DNA of 64,000 bases from Todiramphus chloris collaris. Lineage: Eukaryota; Chordata; Aves; Coraciiformes; Alcedinidae. Positions 38,303 to 51,216 of the stretch are shown here, piece after piece. The DNA is taken from the NCBI GenBank assembly GCA_025345505.1, contig JANVCC010000130.1:9064522-9128521 (forward strand), in the 5' to 3' direction. How positions within the stretch are numbered: position 1 is the first letter of the stretch; each line of letters opens with the position of its first letter. The notes under the pieces are model-generated. The model was not told the origin of the DNA. It worked only from the letters and a program-made list of their open reading frames with translations, and made no database searches. A program made the position numbers and the translations under genes.

Positions 38303-41300
38303 ATAGAATAAGTAAACTCACCTCAGTTGAGCATCTGGCTATCTAGTTAGATGCATACAACTTTTCTTTTTATTTTTTTCCATTTCAATGTGATAAAAGT
38401 TACTTTTTACATCCTTTTGACTATTTGTACCCAGAAAAAGGGTTGTTGGTTGGTTGGTTGGTTTTTGCTTGGCTATGACAAAAGCTCTGAAACGGATAAT
38501 GTTGTAATTAAAAAAAACTCCAAAAAACAGATAAAGATCAGTTCTGGTTTTACACAGCAATTCTTTTTGTGCCCTGTATAGCCCACTGGCAGTACTCAAT
38601 AAATAGTAATTAAACTACTAGCAATATACATTTCATAGAAGACCAAGAAAACAGCACACGCCTTTGCCTTCAGGATATGTACTATCCTTTTGTGCATCCC
38701 CTGGAAGTCAATAGAATGCACTGGAACTGCACAGCCAGTCTCTGAGTGCTCATTATTTATGAGCTGTGCTCAAGGGATTATTGAGGCATGAAAGCCAGAT
38801 GTGACAGAGAAGTTAGGTTGTTTCTAATTGGAATATTCTCCTTTTCCCCCCACCCATAAGGCATCACATCTTTAAGAGAGCTCCTAAAAGTGGTGGTGCA
38901 ATCCAAGAAAGACAAAAAAATGTTTGGTTCTACTATATATTGGGGATTAAGGAATAATCCTCTGGCCCCTGTAACTAACCTGCTGATGCACAGACATATA
39001 AAATCCATGTCACTTAAATGGGGCAATGTACTTTCACTGTCATTTCAGCACTGCATATTTTCTTTCAGATACAAAAGGAAGAAGATGATGCAAAATGTCA
39101 GCACAACAGCGAATACCCTTCTGACCTCTAAGAAAAATAAGCAAGTCTGTCTCTGCGGGAAAATCTAAATGCTATACCAGGGTAAAGGTTCTGCCTGAAG
39201 CAACTTTGTAATCTTGTAATTTATACTTAAAGAAATATAACTGGCAGAAGGCGAGGTTCATGCAATGCCTTTGCTTTTAAAAACAGCTAAGGTTTGTTTG
39301 CCAATTCCATATTGAAGTTAACATATATATAAACAGAGGAACTAAGGCTAGACAAACATTTTTTCCCTCTATCTATTCACAGGTACATCCCTAAAATCCT
39401 TGGGATCAGGTTCAAGAGAACAAAATGGTGAGGAGGAATGCTTTAATTAAGTATATGTTTTGTACAGGAAGAGCAGGATGAGTGGAATGTAACAGAATTT
39501 ATACTCTGCGCAAAAAATAGACAGGAAATTAGCCCAGACATCTTTAATATATTGGACTGTAATTTCAGAAATTCACTGTGTGCTTTTCACCCAAAGCCTC
39601 ACAGCTGAGCAACTGCCTATCCAGTTAAATGCGTAAGATATCAATTTCTGGGGGACAAGCAGAGATGTTTATGAACCTTCTTAACAGAATGCATTTTTGA
39701 TGAAAAGACAAAATAAGTCACAGAGATGTATTGATTTAAAAAAAAAAAAACTTAAAAACAAAACAACTAAAAAGAATCTGTGATCCAAGGGCTCTGCAGA
39801 TACCTCTGGTGACACAGAGTGAGAGGGGGAACAAGAAGGGAAGAGTGTGAGAGAGGATTAGAGCTGAGAAAATTGTGCTTTATGATAAGAAAACAAGTGC
39901 TTCTCTATAACTTCATGTTGACAGAATTTTCGTAAGTTTTGTTTTCATTCCACTGAAGAAGTAAAATTAATTTTAAAAATTGAAACCTGTTGTGAAATCA
40001 AATTACCAGCTCTCAGCTAACTTTATTCCTAAGTCTTTTCAGCTGAATTTTGTACCAACTTTCAGTAGACAAATTGGTAATTCACTATAAATTCCACTGA
40101 TTTTATTAGCTGAGATGCAAGGAGTTGGATGCAAGCTAAAAGGTAATTTTATTTGTTTTGAGTAGGATTTCACTGTCTTCTTTTGTACAAAAGCAAAGCA
40201 GAGGAGTCCCTTTCCGAGTGATCTCTCTTTGTACTTTCCTGCCATGAGAAAGCTGCTCATTCTGGTCTGCAAATTAAATTACATCTTCCTTAGTTATAGA
40301 GAAACATACCCGTTATAACTTACTCCAGTAAAATCTTCCTTTGCTTATATTAATATGATTGTAAAGTGAAACATGTTTTGCTCTGTGTGCTGGTGAGAAG
40401 GTATAGGACTGGAGAATCATTTGATTTCAACCGACATAAGTCATTGCTGCTGATAGTACTACTGTTACATGAGCAGAGACAGGGGTATCCCTGAAATCTG
40501 CTGGACTCTTTCCTGTTGACTCCAGCAGGGTTTGAATCAAGACCGCGGTGAGATTTCTGCTTCTTATTGTGGCCACTCATTCCTTCAGTACAGGACTGTC
40601 TGTGGACTACTTTTATTTTTGTCATGCAGTGGAGCCCTTCTCTTCCGATGGAGAAGCAGTTGTTATGGGAACTGATGCTATTCATCAGGCAGACTTACAG
40701 GGCAGAGGCATTTTAAGGTAATATGACCTCTTGTTGTGAGAAGTACCAGATCTTATTCTTGAACAAACAGAGCTCTCCTCTGCAAGCCCATCGGTGTTTG
40801 TATGAATTGCACAATATGGCACTGACTCCCGTGGGCTATCATGATTTATCCTTCTATACTAAGTACATTCTTACTAAACAAAGAATATCCATAAAAGGCA
40901 AGACATTTCTCTTGTGACCTGAAAACCAATCAAGTTCATTTTCTGAGATATATTTTAAAATATATATGACTTTGTGGAATGCAAACACCCTAATCATTGC
41001 ATGGAAAATGTCCAAAGCCAAGAAATCCACATATAAAATGATTTATGATTTGATATTTGATACGTAGTTGGGAAATATTTCCAGTGCCATAGTTTCTCCC
41101 TTCTAAAGAATTCATAATGCTGAAAATCATTTTCCTTCTCTTCTTTTGACTGGACAAGGTTTTAGGGCATAACTGGGGGATTTGATGGGATATGTGGCAC
41201 ATGCACTTTCCATCTGGTGTGATGCCAGGTCTTTTTCCAGTGTGTAGTAGACAAGCAGAAGCAGGGCAGGTGTGTTGACCTGGATCTTCATTACAACTAG

Positions 41301-42218
41301 CAAGGAGAAATGAAGTCTAGGCTGACAAAGGCTGGAGTAAACCTTCAAAGAGCATTCTGGCAGCCATGATCTTCTTCACTTTCCTTCATTTACCTCCCTA
41401 GCAGTCACTTGGAACAGTGAAACAGAGGTTTGATGGGTGAAATCTGTAAGCTGGTTCATTGTAAAAGGGAACTATGGTGAGTGTGAGCAAGCAAAATGAT
41501 GCCACTGAGGATATTCAACCTATTCCATTGCAGACCCTGAGGAGAAGTGTTGCAGAAATGGGAATGCAAGGACAAGGGACAAGGACTGCATGTCACCCTT
41601 AGGATCATGATCCTCAAAGAGGAGGTACTTAGATATTACATCCTGCTGACTATGCTTTCCACTTGCCCTGACATGATCCCATCCCTTTTGGTGCAGGTGA
41701 ATCTTGTGGCAATCTTTGTAATTTTAGATTTAGACTGTATCTCCAACATCTGTCACAAAACAAATTATAGGAATGTTGTGTATATTGAAAAAAATGGCTG
41801 ATATGCCATGTCTGTCAAAGTTTGTAAAACAAATCCTTCCTCAGTATTGTGCATATTGCCAAGTTAAATACATAAGGATTTAATGGCTTCTTTAAATCCT
41901 CTGAAACCATATAAAAGTCAAGGCATGAAATAGGACACAAACTATCTGTACCTGAAAGTTGTATTTGTGATTTAAATGGGATTACTCAGGAACCTATGTG
42001 CATTGGTATTCTGAGCACTTTTCAGCATTCAGGTCTTAAACAAAACATACTTCTCCTCGTTGATCCAGTTACTCTCCATTCCAAAATTATGTAAAATGGA
42101 TTTTATATTTGCTGTATTAATAATAGATTTTTTTTTTTTCCCTGAATTGATTTTGATTATTAACTCCACTGCTTTTGATACTAAATTCCTTCCTGGCACC
42201 ATTTAAAGCCACAGTGTG

Positions 42219-42242
42219 AAAAAAAAAAAAAAAAAAAAAAAA
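42219..42242 (+). repeat. A24 homopolymer
   Basis: Twenty-four A are followed by CAAAACCCC. No processed gene copy was recognised upstream of it. Confidence 0.9.
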
Positions 42243-44925
42243 CAAAACCCCTAAGCCTCTGACAAATATGCTAGGCACATTAGTCATAATTTATTACAGA
42301 CTTGAAGAGAGATTGTAGGTCTAGTCTGGGCTTTTGGTAAAAAGATACATTTCAAAAAATTCCCACATAGCAGAAGACTAAAATCTTCACCACATGAGTT
42401 ACCTTCTACAATTCATTTGAAATTAGAAACATATTTGCAAAGTGTTACTGCCTCAGTGTGGTCCATTCTTCTCATTTTCATGCATATTTTGTCAATCAAC
42501 ATATGTCCTACAAAGAATGATACTCTGTGGATCTGTCTGGATCTACTTTTCCCCATATCATTCTGAAGGGTACCTAAGGGCAAAATAAAAAATTCCTGCA
42601 TATATTTTGAAGTAAAAAGTAGATCAGAGTCATAGAGCATTAACAAAAGCAAACTAACACTGTGCTACTAACAACAATCGAAATAAAGCAAAAATATAAA
42701 TACTCCCCCAAAAGCAGCATGGAACTGTTCATGAGTAGGTGGCAGTGCTGGCATCAACATTGCCGCTCCACTACTGTTGTTCAGATCTGAGGATCTGTAC
42801 AACTTTTAATACATATGGCTCACTGCTGTTCTTATAGTCCAAAACTGGTAAATATAGTGTCATGAGCCCAACTGGTTTATATTCAAAAATCACACAAGGA
42901 AAAGTATAGGCAGTATAGAAAAAAAACCCAAACCAATAATCTCTCTCATTTCAGGAAATAACAAAAAAGAAGTAGTTTTTCCTTATAGGTCTGGATAATT
43001 ATGTATTTCTACTATAATGGTACTGTTGTTGTTACTATTACTATTGTTATACTGATAGTCACCCACTGGTACTAGGGCACTTAATCTATTATCGTTCTGT
43101 TAGTATAGTTTTGGCTGCAGATATATCTTTGTTCTTGAGGACCTGTGTAATCAGGAGAGAATATGCATTCTGTCTTTTGGCAGCTGACATAATTACAAGC
43201 CAAATTCCACATCACAATGCATTGGGAAACCTGAAAAATACGCTTCATAAAAATGGATTTATATAAAAGATTTTGATCCACAAAAAGGGATTTTTACCTC
43301 CTGGACTAGAGAAGATAATTTCACTTGTTTCCTGTTCTTGCTAGGATTGCATGTAAAAAAACCAAACCTTGGTCCCAAAACAGGTAGCAAATAGCCCAGT
43401 CTCTTCATGAAGTTATAGCAAGGCTATCCACTGCACTTGTGGAACCATATATATGGTCACCCACATGGTAAAAGTGACTGAATGCAATGGTCCATATCAT
43501 TCCAAGTCCCTCTTGTAATTCTGTGCACCTCAGCCTGTCAAATATGTTTACACACTGGATGGAATTTGTAGGGTAACAATTGAAAAGATCGAGGGTTTCA
43601 CCACTACACTTCAGGCAAAGTAAATAGTTTAGGACATTTTGCTGAGGAAAGCTAGAAGAGAATAACATTTCATTTGTTTTTCCCTTTTTTCAGGCAAGCT
43701 GTGAAGTGGGGTGGGGGTATTTGGAAATGTAGGTACTAAGATCAAAAGAATTTTATAACTCTGAAGTCAGAGAAAAAATGTAATTTTTGGTCTATGGAGT
43801 ATGAGAAGCAAAATGGAGCTCTTATTGAAGCATCCCACTGTGCTTCCTAGAGGATTGAGTTAAATGGATAGGATCTCCATCTAGAGGCACAGAAAGGCAT
43901 CTACCACGTAGAGCAGTCATTTCCAGCAGTAGGATGGCTTCAATATGTGTTGAAAATTTAGATACTTATCACTCATGTGGAGGAGCCCCACATTTTATTA
44001 CAATTTACATTTTATTATAATTAAAGATCAGAGATAGAATTTGATTAAATTCTGCAACCATTACAGTTAGATATTCTTGCAGAAAACAGTCTGAATACTG
44101 AGGTATAATTAGGCTGGGGTAGCCACTGCACAGACACACATGCTCAGGCCTGATCTTATCCACTGCAATTAGTATTATTTAGTTATCAGTTTGGGCATGA
44201 TCCAACTCAAAGTTTTGTTTCAGAGTAGGTTGCGAATAGATCAGGAGAGTGGTTAGTGTCATCAAACAGTGGCAAAATTAGGGACTAGCTCGTGACACAT
44301 ATGTATTTCATTGGTGGACCTATGCTTATTTCCATTTGCAGAGGTTAAAGGCCATCTAGAAAAGGGAGATCAAAGTGACAGATTTCAGTAAGTCACTTCT
44401 CTTTGCCTTCTTGTGCTGCACCACTGCTGCTGGAAGTTGATGGTAGATCCTCACACGAGTCAACCCCAACAAGATAAATTTTATCTGACTATAACCATCT
44501 TCTTTAAGTACTTCATATTCGTACCAGAACTCAGACTAAAATTATACCTGTCCTCAGTCATGAGAAAGGTTCCTTCAACAGAAGAGTTATTTAAGCTTCT
44601 GTTAAGATTGAATTGAATATCATTAGATTCCAGGATATATTCTCTGAAAGAACAGTGCCGTGATAGGTAAGTACTCCCTCTGCAGCCCTACATGAATTGG
44701 AAGCACAGTACTTTATTACTCTCGTATCATCTCTCATGCCTGAGCTATTAAATAGAAAAACCTTATGAGAGCTACTCAGTCCCTGAGTGACAAGTGGTAA
44801 AGCTAATGAAGGAGGAGAGCATGCAGAAGACTGACTGAAACCAGATCATAGTTTGTTCTGAATGCTTGGAGCTAGTGGATACCAGAAACAAATCTCTTAT
44901 GTAAAACATGTCCAGGTAGATATAA

Positions 44926-45007
44926 AAAAACCCCACAAAAAAAAAAAAAAACAAAACAAAACAAATAAAAAAAAAAAAAAAAAAAGGAAAAAAAAATTGG
45001 AAAAAAC
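44926..45007 (+). repeat. A-rich low-complexity block
   Basis: This block contains A runs broken by CCCC, CAAAA units, TAAA and GG. It lies about 300 bases from the 3' end of CR1 copy 2. It does not directly adjoin a recognisable retroposed gene, so I do not call it a poly(A) tail. Confidence 0.85.
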
Positions 45008-45310
45008 CAAAATCACACTCTTTCTGGTTTTTTTTCTGGTTTCAGTGATATATTTCTGCCAAATCCTGAAGGACCATTGGTGATAAAACAGTAACAGAGA
45101 ACTATAAAACAATACAGGAGTGTCTCTCAAGGAACTGCTGATAAACCCCCTCAACCTGCCAGTAAGTTCAGCAAAGATGCTGATATTTCAGTGAATCTCT
45201 GCAAATCTCTCCAAATCATGGAGGTCCATTGGGGATCCTGCATAAACCTATGTAGACTCACTGTTCTGAGAGATTTTGCAACCTTTAGTAGTGTCTCTGA
45301 AAGGAATATT

Positions 45311-46265
45311 CACAGAATCACAGAAGGTTAGGGATTGGAAGGGTCCTTGAAAGATCATCTAGTCCAATCCCCCTGCCAGAGCAGGATCACCTACATCAGG
45401 TCACACAGCAACATGTCCAGGTGGGTTTTGAATGTCTCCAGAGAGAAGACTCCACAACCTCCCTGGGCAGCCTGTCTCAGTGTCCTGTCACCCTCACTGT
45501 GAAAAAGTTTCTCCTTGCATTTACATGGGACTTCCTATGTTCCAGCTTGCACCTCTTGCCCCTTGGCCTATCATTGGACATCACTGAGAAGAGCCTGGCT
45601 TCATCCTCCTGACACTCGCCCTTTACATATTGATAAACATTAATGAGGTCACCTCTCAGTCTCCTCTTCTCCAAGATGAAGAGACCAAGCTCCCTCAGCC
45701 TTTCCTCATAAGGGAGATTTTCCACTCCCTTAATCATCTTTGCTGTTCTGTGCTGGACTCTTTCAAGCAGTTTCCTGTCCTTCTTGAACTGAGGGGCCCA
45801 GAACTGCACACAATATTCCACATGTGGACTCACCAGGGCAGAGTAGAGGTGGAGGAGAACCTCTCTTGACCTACCAACCACACCCTTCCTAATACACCCC
45901 GGGATGCCATTGGCCTTCTTGGCCACAAGGGCACATTGCTGACTCATGGTCATCTTGCTGTCCACCAGGACCCCCAGCTCCCTTTCCCCTGTGATGCTCT
46001 CCAACAGGTCAGTCCCAAACTTACACTGGTACCTGGGGTTGTTCTTGCCCAGATGCAAGACTCCACACTTGCCCTTGTTATATTTCATTACATTTCTCCC
46101 CGCCCAACTCTCCAGCCTGTCTGGGGCTTTCTGAAAGGCATCACAGCCTGCTGGTGTGTCAGCCACTCCTCCCAGTTTTGTGTCATCAGCAAACTTGCTG
46201 ACTGTGCACTCTGTTCCCTCATACAAGTCACTGATGAATATATTGAATAGTACTGGTCCCAGTAC
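45311..46265 (-). mobile_element. CR1 LINE copy 2, 5'-truncated
   Basis: This is a second copy of nearly the same CR1 subfamily, differing from copy 1 at roughly one base in twenty by eye. The minus-strand frame is open from VLGPVLFN (motif B) through FADDTKL (motif C) to the natural ORF2 end VRVTGH, about 263 codons without a stop. The element is cut at 46265 inside motif B, so it cannot encode a working polymerase. Its 3' end keeps two copies of the CR1 terminal octamer (TTCTGTGA TTCTGTGA on the minus strand) at 45311-45325. No target-site duplication is evident, as is usual for CR1. It sits in the probable CHRM2 intron, on the sense strand. Confidence 0.95.
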
Positions 46266-47964
46266 CAACCAAGAAAATCTTGCCTTTTCCCTTGGTTGGA
46301 AATGGTGTTAGTACATTGCTTTTATCAGTGATTTCCTTATTCACTCACTTAGGATCTAGCAGACTCACTGGTGACACCTGTAGATCATCTTCAAACCTGC
46401 TTTGGAAAGTTTCTTTTCTCAGCAAATGCGTTTAAAATTCTTGTTAAGTCCATTATGGTCACCCTTACATGAAGTTTTCAAAAGCTTGAAAATCTTGTCT
46501 GTTCTGCTTCTGTGTCCATTAATCTTGGGGATTTTTACACATTTTCCATCTTACATAATAGTTTACCTAAAATGTAGATCAGAGGCACAGAGAAGAAAGC
46601 TGACACAGATATAAAAGGAATTGGCTCAAATTCTTCACAAGAATTTAAGCATATATTGAACTCAAGTTCATACTTGTTTCTGAGAGGGCAACTAGATATT
46701 TTTTTATGGCTGCATTTCTGCAGATCACACTTAAGGCAGTGATAGTGAAATAATGAAGAACCTAATTAATCCTTTACCTTACCAGAAAAAGTGGTACCTA
46801 AATTCCCACATCAGAATCCATATTTCCAAGACCATTCTACAGTCTGAGAGAAGTTTGCTAAAGATAGACATATACTAATAATATTTAACAAAATGTTTGT
46901 AAAATGTTTGAAAATCTCAGATGAAGTGTTTAGTTAATTATAAGCATACACCTACATGATCATCCACCCTTCTGTGGACAGAGAACCTGAAAGATTACCT
47001 ATTCCTTATCAAAGGAAGGAAATCTTTATTTAGCAGTTTTTCTACAACATTTACATTCACAGTTAGTACATTATTACAGACTCTCTAAGCCTCTTGTGTT
47101 ATTTCACTAAACGACTGCTACCTACTTTAATGACATAGACTGTAGTTGCAGACTAATTGCATTTTTATTCCACTACAGGTTTAAGAAATCCATGTCTAAT
47201 TCTGTCTCTGATGCATAGCTCCAGATATTGGTCTCAACATGATGCAGCTATACCTTAGCTTTGCTTATGAATAATTCACCATGGCATTAAGAGAAGCCCC
47301 TATCCTATGTTAAACAATAATGGAATGTTTAACAAGGTGAACTTAATAACAGGAAAGTGAGGGACTTGTCTCTGACCATGTACCTGCTGTTAAAAATATA
47401 TTCAGCATCACTGGGCCAGGAAGACTGAAATGTGTAAGCAAATATTCTCACATTTTCTGCTCATTTTGATTTTTAAAGTGGCATTGCAAAGGTTTTTCAC
47501 ATCAAACTTTGACCTGTTTTGCATGCTTGCAAAAAGAAAATAATGGGAACATTTGAAGCGCAAAGTTTTACTAGTGCTAAATGGGATTATTTGAAACCAA
47601 AACTATCAAAATCCTGAGGGGTATTAACTAACACAGAATAGAGAAGAGCAGGTGATTATTGTGTGCGCAGACCTGCACTGTGAGGCATGAAAAGGCTACA
47701 CAGAATATTGTCCTTAGGTGCAAAGGCTTCAGCTCAGCTTCTCCCTCATGAGAGACAGTTTACTATGATTACTAAATACAAAACATTATATTGCTGTCAC
47801 AGGACGTGCTTGGACACAAGTGTGTCCCCACATTGGGTTTTGTAAACTGACCTTGTCACTTTAGCAATGAAGTCTATGAGATACAGAGCTTGCACAGGGT
47901 GGTGATGAATATACTTGATGTCCTGTGCGCATTTAATTTTAATTCAAAGATGAGATAATAAATT

Positions 47965-47982
47965 AAAAAAAAAAAAAAAAAA
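47965..47982 (+). repeat. A18 homopolymer
   Basis: A18 is followed by GAAAAAAAGAAAAGAAGAAAG, giving a short A/G-rich low-complexity block within the probable CHRM2 intron. Confidence 0.85.
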
Positions 47983-50900
47983 GAAAAAAAGAAAAGAAGA
48001 AAGACTTTTGAGACAAATAAGCTTCTGGAGGCTATGCCATTATATTTTACTGCAAGGGAATCTTTCATGTCACCACGTCAGCTTCACCTAGACTGTTGTT
48101 AGAACGACTTCACTTGCATAAAGTCAATTACTCCCCATTTCTGTTATTCAGGATCTCAAACTGTTTTTACTATTATCCTGAAATTCCATAATTATGCTGT
48201 ATATTACTCCCTTACTTCCTTCAACAGGCTTATCTGTTACTGTCTGCAAGTTTGCTACTTCTACTTCCTCATCTCAGACCACCTTTCCACAGTAAACATG
48301 TCTGAGGAGAAAAAGACTACTAACATATTTTGGGGTTTGACATTTTGTTTTACCCTCATATTCTGCAGTGTTACCTACATTGGCCAGTTCTCTCGATCTA
48401 ATTCCATCTTTACTTAACAACTCTTTAAATTGATACGTTATGGTAAAGCAAATTTATGGGAAGTAAAATACTATCTATCTAGGAATACCGTCTAGTAATG
48501 TACCTAGGGAACAATCTCCTCTATCAAACTGCTGAGTCCCTGAGGTGTCATATCTGAGATTATATCCCTCCCACTGTGCCATGCAAAAGCATCAGAATCA
48601 CTCAGCAGAGACTGCTGCATTGCAATGTGCCTCCACGCAGCACAAACCTATTTGATGGGCACCAGTACATGCCTAAAGAAAGATATATCTGAAGGTATGG
48701 AGCAAAAGAAAGATGAAAATAATAGGTGCAGTGAAAGCAAGAGTTAATGAGGAGAAAGCAAGAGTGACTGCAAGAGCAATGAAGATTTCTGCAAGAGCAT
48801 TCACTTGGGCTCTGAATTGTCACCCATTATTGCCTGTTTTCAGTAGAAATTCCACACTGACTGTAGTTGCAGTACCTGTCTGTATTATCCCCTGCCAGCC
48901 CACAGAGATCAGTTAGCATTTCTTTACGTCTTGCACATTGAGCAGTATTGTTGAAGCACTGAAGTAACTTGAAGATTTGAAATCTCACCTCTAATAGTCA
49001 TTCTAACATTTAATTTCTTAAATCCTGCTGCTATTCACTGAGACTCGGCCTCCCTAACCTTTGGAGAAACAGATAGAAATTATTTCTTTCAAAAACCTAT
49101 GCTTTTTTTTTCCTAAACAGGAATTCCAGTGTATTCAATTTTTCCTTTAGAGATGCCTTTTTTTATGGTGTAGATTGCTGCTGTTGTTTCCTTTGATATT
49201 ATCTATGTTGTGGACATGAACTTATTTCCCCCTTGTCCTATCATTTTTTTTTCCTTTTCAGTTCTGCAGCAAAGCCATGACCTTGGGTCTGGGACCATTA
49301 GCAATCAATTCCATGATGGGTCTGCCTCCAGCCCCATGAAGTTATGAGATTCAAGCAGTACTCAGAAGTTTATCTCCAGATAAAGCTGGAATTTCTCATA
49401 AGGTTTCTGTATTTCTGCCTGTGATCTCTGGGGAAGGTAAAATGTTCAAAAATTCAATGAAAACAAATTAGATAAAGTAAGCAACAAAGAGAAGCTATGA
49501 CCAAGCTCTGTGGACCCCTGGAGCCAGGTGTCTAGCACACAATGTCCCTGCTGCTGCAGCAGAACTGACAGAGGCACGACTCAGCACTGTGGAACAGCCA
49601 CAGCTCTCTGTGAAGCTGTATCTCAGGGATTTGAGTTGTCTTGATATCTTCTTTTTCCCTGCTCATGGTTGTATTACTAAGTGCTGCCTCCGCATCTTCT
49701 CTCCTTAACAGTGACACTCCTCCCTCAGACCTTTGCAGCATCTCTGCTTTAGGGAGAAGCAGGATCTAATCTGTAACCTCTGGGTCTGGGACAGACTCAC
49801 ATCACTCTTGTTCTTTCCCATTTCATTTTCCTTGCTGCCAAGCTCAGCACCTGGTTACTCTTCAGCCTCTCTAGTCTTTCTGATCTTTCCTCCATCTCCC
49901 TGCTGTTCCTATCAGTCTTCTGGCTATCATTTTCCTTAGGTTACACTGTGTTGTTTTTCTCATCTTCTGGTGTAACAGTTACTCCCTTTGCTGACAGTGC
50001 TCAGCTCCCCTTTCTCTGAACGCTTTAAACTGCAGAAAGGCAAAAAAGATTCATGTAGTCTCATATAAACCTCCTAGCAAGTCTAGCAGGAAGCGATGCT
50101 GTAGTGACATGCTACTGTGCTGTCCTCCCACTTGAGATGAGTATTGGGTGATGCTGATCAGTGGCTTTACTAGGCGACTTACAGAAATAGTCCTAACCTT
50201 CATCAGCTTTCCTCTGAAGTTTGTAACAAAGTGGTATATAAGTACTGACTTTTCCAAAATCATGAGGCCCAGTTTTGCTCCCTGTTCAAGAATTATCAGT
50301 GGGGCAGAGTATCCTTTATATAATACACTTTATGTAAGAGAAGTAATGAAAATGATTTTGGATGAGAAATGCAGAAGACTCATGAGTTGAGAATCAGATG
50401 TAACCAGTACGGACTGAAGTGTTCTGTCAATCTATGTTTGGTTATGGTGTGAGCCAGATCCATTTGAGCAGGAATTGCTTTTATCAAGTATGAAGAGTGG
50501 TGTATTGTGAGGGTAGTTTGAAGGGATGACTTACTTAGAACAGTAGAGAAGTGGCAGTATATTTTTAACAATGAAAAAGTATCAAGTAGTAGCAGAGCAA
50601 TAACAGGACTGAGTGGAACAGAAGACGGTAACTATAACTAATTTATGTTCATATAATAAAGGTATATTTATAATGTATGTGTATATTCAATTATATCTTC
50701 ATAAACAAATTACACCAATCACTGTTGCATACAGTAGTGGTGAAACCTTCCCAAGTGGAAAGGTAAAATCAGGATGGGAGAATTCATTTTCCCTTGCTAA
50801 AATTTTGGATTCTCTGCAGCTCCCAGAGTTTAAGGCTGAACAAAGACTCAATAATGCCATGCTGATTTGCAGATGTCGTGTACCCCAGTCATATATGCCT

Positions 50901-51116
50901 TGTGATACTCTTTGAGAAGTCTAAAGCTCAAAGGCACATTTCACAGCTCCTTGCTCTCAGTCACTCACACTATAAGCCTGTGACTTCAAAGGGACATCTG
51001 AAAGGAAATGTTTGGAGCAAAAAAGAAAAAAGAAAAAACGAAAAAAAGAGAAAGATTGTCTGCTTGTCCCTTTTTTTTTTTTTTTTTTATGCTCATGATA
51101 TACCAGGCTTAAGATA

Positions 51117-51216
51117 NNNNNNNNNNNNNNNNNNNNNNNNNNNNNNNNNNNNNNNNNNNNNNNNNNNNNNNNNNNNNNNNNNNNNNNNNNNNNNNNNNNN
51201 NNNNNNNNNNNNNNNN
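51117..51216. other. Assembly gap (100 N)
   Basis: A run of exactly 100 N, a conventional placeholder for a gap of unknown size. An A-rich stretch and a T18 tract (51071-51088) precede it. Sequence may be missing here, including any repeat or exon. Confidence 0.99.

Larger units (their letters stand above)
37692..45310 (-). other. Probable CHRM2 intron, proximal part
   Basis: This stretch follows the CHRM2 splice acceptor on the 5' side of the gene and is inferred to be intronic. It is A+T-rich with stops in all frames. It contains a (TTGG)n run near 38441-38462, a perfect CRE palindrome at 38295-38302, an A24 tract at 42219-42242 and an A-rich block at 44926-45007. I recognise no conserved exon, tRNA or young transposon in it. 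The upstream non-coding exons of CHRM2 might lie here, but nothing in the sequence alone identifies them. Confidence 0.5.
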
